Of a stretch of DNA of 29,023 nucleotides, positions 8,120-13,929 are shown piece by piece; position 1 is the stretch's first letter; every line of letters begins with the position of its first letter. Where the stretch lies: the NCBI RefSeq assembly GCF_009377345.1, contig NZ_WBSL01000018.1:1-29023 (forward strand), read 5' to 3'. The notes under the pieces were generated by a model, which saw only the letters and a program-made list of their open reading frames with translations, was not told the DNA's origin and did no database searches. The position numbers were made by a program, and so were the translations under genes. This DNA is from Deinococcus terrestris. Its GTDB lineage: Bacteria; Deinococcota; Deinococci; Deinococcales; Deinococcaceae.

Positions 8120-8415
8120 GCAGAAGACTCAGGGTGGTCAAAGTCGTGTGGAACGCTTCGGCTCAACCCTTTGAGGTGGAGCCGGAACCAGGAACGACTG
8201 ACCCCAGTGACTCGACAAATCCCTCTGTGTGGGATCCGTTCAGTCAGCAAGCGGTCCACCAAGGCGATGGTTTCCTCGGACACCCGATGCCAGACCGGGT
8301 GCAGCGTGAACTGAAAGCCACACTCGCGGCACAGGGAGCGTTGCTTGCCCGTATGGGCATGGCCGTTTTTGACGATGTGCACGGCCCCGCACTGCGGACA
8401 GACCGGATCGTTCAT
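8107..8415 (-). CDS. insA: IS1-family InsA zinc-finger protein
   Basis: A 102-residue protein starting at ATG 8415. It begins with a two-CxxC zinc ribbon (CPQCGAVHIVKNG ... CRECGFQF) and continues with a helix-turn-helix (GICRVTGVSRSWFRLHLKGL). In IS1, InsA binds the ends of the element and represses it, and the same frame supplies the N-terminus of the active InsAB' fusion. The frame itself looks intact, but the catalytic part is destroyed by the IS5-family insertion, so only repressor activity could remain. Confidence 0.88.
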   Translation of the reverse strand: MNDPVCPQCGAVHIVKNGHAHTGKQRSLCRECGFQFTLHPVWHRVSEETIALVDRLLTERIPHRGICRVTGVSRSWFRLHLKGLSRSVPHDFDHPESSAKKA

Positions 8416-8734
8416 GCTTCATTGAACACCTGTCATGCTCAGAAATCCACGACCACAAGGCGCATGGGTTTGACTTCGTGTGTATAAGACGCTATCTTAA
8501 AAACATCAAAGGCGGCCTTTGGGCCGCCTTTCGCCTGGCAACCAGCCTTGATCAAGCTCAGCGTCGGCGCGTGACGAACGGAATCGAAGAGGGCAACGCT
8601 CGTCCAGGAGTTGAAGGCATCTTCCAGCGAAAGTGTCTCTCCTGTTCCGGGCCGCCCGGTGCCAGCCCTGTCTCAGGGAATGACCCGGGGCCTTCTCGGA
8701 GGGAGACGTCCACCTTCTCAAAACGGACGTGCGA
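8416..8734. other. Non-coding stretch with IS end and hairpin
   Basis: No convincing gene on either strand. The right-hand end of the IS1-family element lies between 8416 and about 8500 but is not resolved. A strong hairpin is at 8508-8531 (listed separately). The long minus-strand frame here translates the tRNA remnant (GDGTRTR-type sequence), a known artefact. Confidence 0.5.
8508..8531. terminator. Bidirectional hairpin terminator
   Basis: AAAGGCGGCC, loop TTT, then GGGCCGCCTTT: a perfect GC-rich stem with A-run before and T-run after, so it could work for either strand. No intact gene now lies directly upstream on either side. Confidence 0.65.
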
Positions 8735-8783
8735 GCGGGTCCATGTCGGCCCCAGACGGGTTCGAGTCCCGTCACCCGCACCT
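8735..8783 (+). other. 3' end of a tRNA (Leu-like), gene remnant
   Basis: The stretch contains a canonical T arm, ACGGG-TTCGAGT-CCCGT (8756-8772), followed by the 3' acceptor strand CACCCGC, discriminator A and CCT. An intact tRNA 5' half with D arm and anticodon arm is not present upstream; only GCGGGT at 8735-8740 could pair with ACCCGC at 8774-8779, leaving a minihelix. The acceptor GCGGGTG/CACCCGC pairing is that of many bacterial tRNA-Leu genes, but identity cannot be proven without the anticodon. It is followed directly by a perfect terminator, so it is probably the 3' part of a real tRNA locus, left as one end (att) of an integration event. Confidence 0.6.
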
Positions 8784-8786
8784 CTC

Positions 8787-8824
8787 AGACGGAGGGAACC
8801 CATCAGGTTCCCTCCGTCTTGCTT
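8787..8824 (+). terminator. Terminator after the tRNA remnant
   Basis: A perfect 14-bp stem: AGACGGAGGGAACC (8787-8800) and GGTTCCCTCCGTCT (8806-8819), loop CATCA, then TTGCTT. The stop codon of the convergent hydrolase gene lies exactly in the loop (8803-8805), so the stem also caps that transcript. Confidence 0.8.
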
Positions 8825-10059
8825 GACCACGCCAGGGTGTGGTCGGTGGGTGCCTCGGGCAAGACGCGGCGGACGAAACGGGTCAGCATTGCCTCGTAAG
8901 CTTCCGGGTCGATGTTCCAGGGCCGCACGTGTTCGGCGCCCTCGACCCGGTGGTACTCCACGATGTCCGGCCGGGCGTGAGCCAAGCGCTCCACATGCGC
9001 CACCGGCACCGTCCGGTCCGCGCTGCCGTGAAACAGCAGCATCGGGGTGGTGAACTGCTCCATCACGCTGTGGTGATCGATGGCGTCGAAGTCTTGCCCG
9101 CTCTTGAACGCCGTCAACCACTCCACCATCCCGGCGAAGGGCAACAGCCTGTACCGACGGGCATAGTGACGGATCAAGGTCCTCCACTCCAGCGGCGGAG
9201 AATCCAGGATCACGCCGCTGATCAGCGGGGCCAGTGTGCTGTACCGCAGGAAGGCCAACGTGATGCCACCACCCATGCTAAAACCCATCAAGAGCAGGCG
9301 CCGAGCCCCGTGGGTGCGGGCGTAGTGCACCGCCGCCTCCAGGTCCTCCCATTCCTCGGCGCTCAGACGGTACACGCCCTGACGGGTACGGGGTGCGCCG
9401 TGGGCGTTGCGGTACGTGATGGTCAGGCTGCTGATCCCCAGCCGGGCGAAGGTGGGGAGGATGCGCAGGGCGTCTTGCCGCAGGCCCTTATACCCGTGCG
9501 TCACGATCACCCAGTCGGTGCCTGCCGCCTCGCCGCCCTCGTCCCCAGGTACCAGCCACGCGGGCATCGCACCATGCTCGGCGGGCACCAGCACGTCCTG
9601 GTACTTCAATCTCCGTGAGGCCGGGGTGCCCAGGCCGACGGTGCTGGGCCGCACCTGCTGACCCACCGGGAGCGCCGCCTCCTGCCACTGCACGGCGCGG
9701 GTGACCGTCCGGCGGGTCTGCTCCACCACGGGGCCGAGCTGGGCGAAATACCGCACGCCCGCGGGGTCATCCCACTCCAGTCCCAGAACCCCAGCGCGGA
9801 TGGTGGCCGAGTTGCGGGTCAGGGTCAGCCGGGTGGGATGAGCGGTGGGCTGCACCTCCAAGTCGGGGGTCTGTTGATCGCCCTGGACGCCGAAGACATG
9901 AGTGGGCGGAGTACGCCGACGCACCGACGGTGCCCACACCAGCGCGTCGGCGAAGTGCCAACCCACCCTGAGCACCGCGACCCCAGTCAGACTCAGCGCC
10001 AGGAGGACCAGGGGCCAGCGTGAGCGGCGAGGCCGCGGGGCAAAGCGGGTTCGCCGCAT
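8803..10059 (-). CDS. Membrane-anchored alpha/beta hydrolase
   Basis: A 418-residue protein on the minus strand. A basic N-terminus (RPRRSRWP) and one hydrophobic helix (LVLLALSLTGVAVLRVGWHF) anchor it in the membrane; the rest is outside. The hydrolase core shows WVIVTHGYKG (oxyanion region), the nucleophile elbow GFSMGGG near residue 258, LLFHGSADRTVP with the acid Asp near 346, and GAEHVRPW with the catalytic His near 374, so the Ser-Asp-His triad is complete. Sequence around the elbow and the C-terminal blocks resembles the BAAT/dienelactone and YqkD-like esterases; substrate unknown. The ATG at 10059 lacks a strong ribosome site. The stop codon sits in the loop of the convergent terminator. 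It is probably a single-gene unit. Confidence 0.88.
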   Translation of the reverse strand: MRRTRFAPRPRRSRWPLVLLALSLTGVAVLRVGWHFADALVWAPSVRRRTPPTHVFGVQGDQQTPDLEVQPTAHPTRLTLTRNSATIRAGVLGLEWDDPAGVRYFAQLGPVVEQTRRTVTRAVQWQEAALPVGQQVRPSTVGLGTPASRRLKYQDVLVPAEHGAMPAWLVPGDEGGEAAGTDWVIVTHGYKGLRQDALRILPTFARLGISSLTITYRNAHGAPRTRQGVYRLSAEEWEDLEAAVHYARTHGARRLLLMGFSMGGGITLAFLRYSTLAPLISGVILDSPPLEWRTLIRHYARRYRLLPFAGMVEWLTAFKSGQDFDAIDHHSVMEQFTTPMLLFHGSADRTVPVAHVERLAHARPDIVEYHRVEGAEHVRPWNIDPEAYEAMLTRFVRRVLPEAPTDHTLAWSSKTEGT

Positions 10060-10172
10060 AGCCAGAATGATGCCAGACCCAGGGGAAACGCGTCAGGGGA
10101 CGTTTAGGCAGAGGAAGTTGGCTAGCCCGGGTGGGAACAGGACAGCCTCCTCTCTCTCACCTCGAACCCGGC

Positions 10173-10394
10173 CTAATTCTGAAGTTTGCCCTGCATGACG
10201 CTGGCGATGGCTTTCCGCGCCCCTTCCAAGTAGGGCCGGGCGGCGTCGCCCACCAACCCGAGGTCACTGAGGTACAGCTCCGCCTGCATCATGCCGACGT
10301 CCACGGCGTCATCGTGAGCGCGGTTCTGCGTCAGCGTGATGTAGTACCACGTAGAAGCCACTTGACGAACGGACGCGAAAATCATGTTGTCCAT
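10173..10394 (-). CDS. Small conserved-looking protein, function unknown
   Basis: A 73-residue product whose ATG at 10394 is preceded by AGGGGCAGG on the minus strand, 13 bases after the stop of the neighbouring gene at 10408; the two are probably co-transcribed. It is mostly helical with several Met, a TWYYITLTQ segment and a C-terminal amphipathic helix. No signal peptide, membrane helix or known motif. It may form a pair with the upstream product. Confidence 0.55.
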   Translation of the reverse strand: MDNMIFASVRQVASTWYYITLTQNRAHDDAVDVGMMQAELYLSDLGLVGDAARPYLEGARKAIASVMQGKLQN

Positions 10395-10407
10395 GCCTGC
10401 CCCTGCT

Positions 10408-10668
10408 TCACGTGCGCGGGAGGAACGCGAGGTGGCCCTCGAACAGCCGCCGACTGAGTTGGCGGGGCTTTTTCTCGGTCAATGTGCCCTGCATGAGGCC
10501 ATGCTGGGTGATGACCTGAACCTCACAGCGCCCCGCATTCTGGGCACACGCCTCACTCAGGGCCCGGATGTCCGTCGGCAAGGTGCCCTTGGGCTGCTGG
10601 TCCGCCTCGGCGAGGATCGTCAGTCGCTTGTTGGGCGCGACTTGGTAGTGGCCGTGAAGGGTCAACAT
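10408..10668 (-). CDS. Small protein, function unknown
   Basis: An 86-residue product starting at ATG 10668 on the minus strand and followed after 13 bases by the next small gene. It has two Cys (EACAQNAGRCEVQV) that could form a disulfide or metal site, and a basic C-terminus (KKPRQLSRRLFEGHL). The pattern of a beta-rich middle (VQVITQHGLMQGTL) hints at a small beta-barrel fold, but I do not recognise a family. Confidence 0.5.
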   Translation of the reverse strand: MLTLHGHYQVAPNKRLTILAEADQQPKGTLPTDIRALSEACAQNAGRCEVQVITQHGLMQGTLTEKKPRQLSRRLFEGHLAFLPRT

Positions 10669-10799
10669 GCCCTCACCGTAGGCGTTGTGCCGCCTCGCAA
10701 CTGCGGCCCCCGACCTTTCGACCTTGACCGCTTGTTGGGATCGGGATGGGGCCGCAAGGGGGCGCCGGGCCCGGCCTGCCGACTTGGTAAGCCTGGCCG

Positions 10800-10894
10800 C
10801 TATAGGTCGCGCCTCTCCACCCTATAGTGGAGAGGTAGTTTTCCAAGTACGCAGTGAATAAACGGCGCACGGGGTAATTGACCGTGCGCCGTTT
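10800..10894 (+). promoter_or_regulatory. Structured 5' leader of the cold-shock gene
   Basis: Two perfect hairpins precede the cold-shock gene. The first, CCTCTCCAC / GTGGAGAGG (10812-10835), has a six-base loop CCTATA that is also complementary to CTATAGG at 10800-10806, which could make a pseudoknot or an alternative fold. The second is a 13-bp stem, AAACGGCGCACGG / CCGTGCGCCGTTT (10860-10894), with a nine-base loop, ending 27 bases before the start codon. Cold-shock mRNAs often carry temperature-sensitive leaders; whether both hairpins are transcribed is unknown. There is no clear promoter that I can fix. Confidence 0.55.
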
Positions 10895-10921
10895 CGTAGG
10901 TTGGAATTCGAGGAGTGGAAC

Positions 10922-11185
10922 ATGGCTGTAGGTCGAGTGAAGTGGTTTAACGCGGAAAAGGGCTTCGGATTCATCGCGACGGAAGGAAGCGACGACGTGT
11001 TCGCGCACTTCAGCGCGATCCAGAGCAATGGGTTCAAGAAGCTCAACGAGGGCGATGAGGTCGAGTTCGACATCGAGTCGGGCCAGCGTGGCAAGGGCCC
11101 GCAGGCCAAGAACATCGTGGTCACGAAGGCCGCCCCGGTAAGTGAGTACGGCAGCCGTCCGGTGCGCCGCGACGACCGCTGGTAA
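10922..11185 (+). CDS. csp: Cold-shock protein, CspA family
   Basis: An 87-residue protein starting at ATG 10922, with GAGGAG about seven bases upstream. The cold-shock domain is complete: [13 protein letters not shown] with the RNP1 aromatic residues near residues 14-20, then DVFAHFSAI (RNP2), GDEVEFDI and GPQAKNIV. These single-domain proteins bind single-stranded RNA and DNA and melt mRNA structures; in Deinococcus they are abundant nucleic-acid chaperones. A short basic-acidic tail ([12 protein letters not shown]) extends past the beta-barrel. The gene has its own structured leader and terminator, so it is monocistronic. Confidence 0.97.
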   Translation: MAVGRVKWFNAEKGFGFIATEGSDDVFAHFSAIQSNGFKKLNEGDEVEFDIESGQRGKGPQAKNIVVTKAAPVSEYGSRPVRRDDRW

Positions 11186-11204
11186 GTCTAGGCAGAAGCA
11201 GACT

Positions 11205-11232
11205 AGAGGACCGGCAACGGTCCTCTTTGTTG
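11205..11232 (+). terminator. Terminator of the cold-shock gene
   Basis: AGAGGACCG, loop GCAA, CGGTCCTCT, then TTGTTGT: a 9-bp stem with a GNRA loop 20 bases past the stop codon. Confidence 0.85.
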
Positions 11233-11429
11233 TGCCTGGAAGCTCGACCACCCGCCGTTACGACCGGCGTGAGGATGGAGAGACAGCAGCTTGTCCGGCG
11301 CTGGGCTATGTAAGAGGGTCTATGTACCGCTATCAGCGTAGCATTGGAACGATTAGGAGCTAAAGATAGGGCTGGACGGATGGTCATAGAACTGGTCAGA
11401 GTGCCGACGAAGAACGGTCTTTAACGTGC

Positions 11430-11469
11430 AGAAAAACAACGGTGGCCCCTGGCAGCAGACAGGGGCCAC
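11430..11469 (-). terminator. Terminator of the TPR-BTAD regulator gene
   Basis: On the minus strand, GTGGCCCCTG and CAGGGGCCAC form a 10-bp stem with an eight-base loop, followed by GTTGTTTTT. It starts 11 bases past the stop codon at 11480. Confidence 0.85.
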
Positions 11470-11479
11470 TCCTCTTGAT

Positions 11480-13375
11480 TCAGTTGTAGTTGAAGCGGTT
11501 GAGTTCGGCCGTGTACCGCGCCACTTCCTGTGGCGAGGCCACCAGGCGGGCCGCCGCCACCCGCTGCTCCAGCACTGGCAGATCATGCGGGTCTATGCGG
11601 AGCGACTGATTCGCCAGCAGCACCACCCGCCGGTGGTCACCGTCCCGCTGCGCCTGCTCCATCTGGACACCCAGTTCCAGGGTCAGGGTGAGCAGCAGCG
11701 ATTCTCGCTGAGTCTCCACCCATTCACAGGGGTCCGCACCCGGGAGAAAGTCTCCCCGGTACAGGGCGAGCGCCCGCGCCAGCTCCTTGCCCTGGACCGC
11801 TTCGAGCAGGTGCGTGAGGTCGAGGTCCACATGAGCCAACTGGCCCAGGAAATATTGCGGCGCGTGATGCGGCCCCTGGGAACGAATCAGTTCATGCCCC
11901 AGCCGGTCGCGCAGTTCCTTGAGGCACTGGCGGACATAGGCGCTGCCGGTCGCCGGTTCCTTGTCCGGCCACAGGTCGAATTGCATCTGTGCCCGTGTGC
12001 GGCCGGGGTGGAGGGCGAGGTAGACCAGCAGGGTCACGCAGCCCGTCCGGGAGAACGGCACCTCCAGCAGGTCCTTGAAGATCGCCATGCGGCCCAGGGT
12101 TTTGACCGAAATCTGAAGGTCGCCGTCCTCGGGCAGGTGGGCCATGCCGGGGAGATGCAGGTGCGCCAACTTGTCGAGCAGCGGCTCCATCAGGGGTGCG
12201 GTGTCCGGCTCCAGCAGCGCGTAGTGCAGCAGCTCGCTCAGTTCCTCGAAGTCCGGTTTGAACTCGGTCAGTTGCCGCAGGCGCAGCAATTGGGTGATCG
12301 CCTCGGTGAGCGCCGGGATGACCTTCTCCCGGACCGGATCGTCCCCCAACCGCAGACAGGTGGCGGCGAAGTGCAGTTGTACGCGGCAGAGTTCTGGCAC
12401 CCGCCCCGAGGCCCGGAACAGCGCGGCGGCCTGACTCAGACTGGCTTGGGCCGCCAGCAGGTCGCCCCGCCGCCGTTCGAGCACGCCACCCGTCGCCAGC
12501 AGCTCGGCGGGCCATTCCTCCGGCATCAGGCCGTAGCTCAGGAGCACGTCCACCGCCTGGCCGTGCTGCCCGTGCAGGCTGTGGTGCTCGGCGAGGCGGG
12601 AGATCGTCCACAGGCGCAGGTCATGGTCCCCGAGCTGCTCGGCCAGTGGACCCAGGCTCTCCAGGGCCACCTGATAGATGTGCCCTTCGCCGGTCAGCCG
12701 GGCCAGCTCCGCCTCGCTGGTCAGCAGCAGGGCCGTCAGCCGGGGGGCGTAGGTGCCATGCAGGGTGCGTTTCGCCTCTGCCAGCACTTCGTGGGCCTCA
12801 GTGAATTCCCCCCGCGTCAGGTGGATCTCCAGCAGTTGCCGCAGGGCACCCACACGCGGGCCGGGGAAGGGACCCAGGGGGAGCGCGTGGACAGCTTCAC
12901 TCAGCAGGGTCTTGGCGCGTTTGTCATTGCCCAGCTCACGGTACATCTGCGCCAGGGAGATCGTCACGCGGGCACTGCGCTCGCTGTCTCCCAGGGCCAG
13001 GTAGCCGTGCCAGGCCCGCTCGACCCGTCGGAGGCCGCCCTCGGTCTGCCCGGCCTTGAACTCCGCGACCCCCCACCAGCGCCAGGCCCGCAGTTGTAAT
13101 TCCCCTGAGAGATGAGGGGCGATACCCTCAAAGTGGGTGATGGCCTCGCCAAAACGCCCGAGCAGGCGCAGAACGTTGCCCAGCTCCACCTGTCCTTCGG
13201 GGTCCCCCTGCATGGCGGCGCGGGTCAGGGCCACCTCGGCATCGTCCAGCCGCCCCACCCGGATCAGAGCGACGCCCAGCAACAGGGCATCCCGTGCTGA
13301 GGCGGTACGGCCCTCCAGGTATGTGACCACGCCTTGAAATTGTCCGGCCTCAAAGAGGGCTTCTACATCTGTCAC
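11480..13375 (-). CDS. TPR regulator with SARP/BTAD C-terminus
   Basis: A 631-residue cytoplasmic regulator. GTG 13375 is chosen as start because GGAAGG lies nine bases upstream and the frame before it overlaps the divergent peptide genes. Residues about 1-370 are helical repeats of TPR type (for example ALIRVGRLDDAEVALTRAA, LGRFGEAITHFEGI, RVGALRQLLEIHLTRGEF). From about 390 to 470 there is a winged-helix segment like that of SARP/OmpR-type regulators (ISVKTLGRMAIF, LLVYLALHPGRTRAQMQF, AYVRQCLKELRDRLG). The last 150 residues form a BTAD (bacterial transcriptional activation domain; ARALALYRGDFLPG, WVETQRESL). This reverses the usual SARP order, where the DNA-binding part is N-terminal. The TPR part would bind a ligand; the adjacent peptide genes make a peptide an attractive candidate. 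Confidence 0.85.
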   Translation of the reverse strand: MTDVEALFEAGQFQGVVTYLEGRTASARDALLLGVALIRVGRLDDAEVALTRAAMQGDPEGQVELGNVLRLLGRFGEAITHFEGIAPHLSGELQLRAWRWWGVAEFKAGQTEGGLRRVERAWHGYLALGDSERSARVTISLAQMYRELGNDKRAKTLLSEAVHALPLGPFPGPRVGALRQLLEIHLTRGEFTEAHEVLAEAKRTLHGTYAPRLTALLLTSEAELARLTGEGHIYQVALESLGPLAEQLGDHDLRLWTISRLAEHHSLHGQHGQAVDVLLSYGLMPEEWPAELLATGGVLERRRGDLLAAQASLSQAAALFRASGRVPELCRVQLHFAATCLRLGDDPVREKVIPALTEAITQLLRLRQLTEFKPDFEELSELLHYALLEPDTAPLMEPLLDKLAHLHLPGMAHLPEDGDLQISVKTLGRMAIFKDLLEVPFSRTGCVTLLVYLALHPGRTRAQMQFDLWPDKEPATGSAYVRQCLKELRDRLGHELIRSQGPHHAPQYFLGQLAHVDLDLTHLLEAVQGKELARALALYRGDFLPGADPCEWVETQRESLLLTLTLELGVQMEQAQRDGDHRRVVLLANQSLRIDPHDLPVLEQRVAAARLVASPQEVARYTAELNRFNYN

Positions 13376-13407
13376 GCGCCGGTTCCTTCCATATACATTC
13401 CGGCCTC

Positions 13408-13413
13408 TACAGT
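13408..13413 (+). promoter_or_regulatory. -10 element TACAGT, leaderless peptide mRNA
   Basis: TACAGT lies six bases before ATG 13420, and no ribosome site precedes that ATG. A TANNNT box at this distance is the usual mark of leaderless transcripts in Deinococcus. The same arrangement occurs at 20657. The 44 bp between the peptide gene and the divergent regulator start must hold both promoters. Confidence 0.5.
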
Positions 13414-13419
13414 ACCGAC

Positions 13420-13575
13420 ATGACCCTTGCTTTTGGCCGCAAAGTTGCCGCACTGCTGCTCGCGCTGTTCGTGGCGGGTGGTTCGCTGGCGGGTGCCGGT
13501 GGAGCGAAGGACTACGGCGAGTCCACTCCCGGACCGGTCCACCTCGACGGCGGCGCCAAGGACTACGGGGAGTAA
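13420..13575 (+). CDS. Secreted small peptide with two GGAKDYGE repeats
   Basis: A 51-residue product divergent from the TPR-BTAD regulator, only 44 bp away. Residues 1-25 are a signal peptide: basic MTLAFGRK, hydrophobic VAALLALLFVAGG-like core (VAALLLALFVAGG), small residues SLAGAG. The remainder is short and contains GGAKDYGE at residues 27-34 and again at the extreme C-terminus (44-51), separated by STPGPVHLD. The two repeats differ at the DNA level almost only in third codon positions (GGT GGA GCG against GGC GGC GCC; GGC GAG against GGG GAG), which points to selection on the peptide. The product resembles pre-pro-peptides whose C-terminal end is the signal. No family is known to me. A RiPP precursor or a simple exported peptide are alternatives. 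Confidence 0.65.
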   Translation: MTLAFGRKVAALLLALFVAGGSLAGAGGAKDYGESTPGPVHLDGGAKDYGE

Positions 13576-13578
13576 AGC

Positions 13579-13716
13579 GTGACCCGTCCGGCAACCCCTC
13601 GCCCGCACCTTCAGCCCCGGCCCCCACTGCCGCGTCCTCAAGGTGAGCGTCTGGACGCGCCGGGGGGCCGAACCCTGCCGGTCATGATCGGCGGGTCTAC
13701 CGACTACGGCGAATAA
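13579..13716 (+). CDS. Small Pro/Arg-rich peptide ending in GGSTDYGE
   Basis: A 45-residue frame from GTG 13579, three bases after the previous stop and in the same reading frame. It has no signal peptide: a Pro/Arg-rich start (TRPATPRPHLQPRPPLPRPQ) followed by GGRTLPVMIGGSTDYGE at the C-terminus, so its last eight residues are a third copy of the GGxxDYGE motif. It could be translated by coupling with the first peptide gene, from an internal ATG (leaving MIGGSTDYGE), or as a read-through extension of the first gene. The shared frame suggests both derive from one longer precursor with three repeats. Start and expression are uncertain. Confidence 0.5.
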   Translation: MTRPATPRPHLQPRPPLPRPQGERLDAPGGRTLPVMIGGSTDYGE

Positions 13717-13929
13717 GGGCAATCGCAATGCTGGGAGTGACATCAGAATCGAAGCTTAAAGGGTGTGCTCTGACGTTCCTCTAACTGCTGACGCCGCTAC
13801 TCGACTGGGACGTATGACGGATCAGGAGCAGAGGAGCGAAGACAAAGTTCTCTTCCGGTTGCTCCCTGCCTTCAGCTCCCCTGCTTCGGCTGGGGCAGTT
13901 TTTAATGGCTGCTTGCGAAGGATGGTAAC
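13717..13929. other. Junction region with remnant of a fic gene end
   Basis: No intact gene. Bases 13800-13817 encode LDWDV followed by a stop, the exact C-terminus of the Fic protein ending at 25527, and the bases after it (GATCAGGAGCAGAG) also match. A hairpin with a UUCG-type loop and T-run follows (13878-13903). This marks the end of a lost fic gene and the beginning of duplicated module DNA. Confidence 0.65.
13878..13903 (+). terminator. Terminator after the lost fic gene
   Basis: CCCC-T-GC, loop TTCG, GC-T-GGGG, then CAGTTTTT. It occupies the same place as the terminator behind the intact fic gene at 25585. Confidence 0.7.

Larger units (their letters stand above)
6842..8415 (-). mobile_element. 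IS1-family element, split by an IS5 element
   Basis: The coordinates cover only the transposase frames; the true ends lie somewhat outside. Read on the minus strand there is an InsA-like zinc-finger/helix-turn-helix frame (8415-8107), a slippery A7 with a hairpin, and an InsB-like catalytic frame beginning at 8110. That frame is interrupted by 849 bp of another element and resumes to a stop at 6842. Removing 7029-7877 and one TTA copy restores one uninterrupted frame whose junction reads AASKGVVFGKLHRIGG and whose end contains HVERFNATLRARLAH, the conserved C-terminal part of IS1 transposases. The element is therefore inactive, and its insertion is older than that of the IS5 element. Confidence 0.8.

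Noticed and set aside
8735..8783. Complete tRNA gene
   Set aside because: D arm and anticodon arm are missing; only the T arm and 3' acceptor strand are present.
8440..8783. tmRNA gene ending at the T arm
   Set aside because: No matching 5' acceptor segment and no recognisable tag-coding sequence upstream.
8558..9187. 209-codon minus-strand frame
   Set aside because: Overlaps the hydrolase gene and translates the tRNA remnant antisense (GDGTRTR-like), a known annotation artefact.
10673..11251. 192-codon minus-strand frame
   Set aside because: Antisense of the cold-shock gene and its leader.
11426..13099. 557-codon plus-strand open frame
   Set aside because: It is the antisense of the TPR-BTAD regulator gene; its product is Gln/His/Arg-rich with no domains, as expected from GC-rich DNA.
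13372..13743. 123-codon minus-strand frame
   Set aside because: Antisense to both peptide genes and overlapping the regulator start; the third-position pattern of the repeats supports the plus strand.
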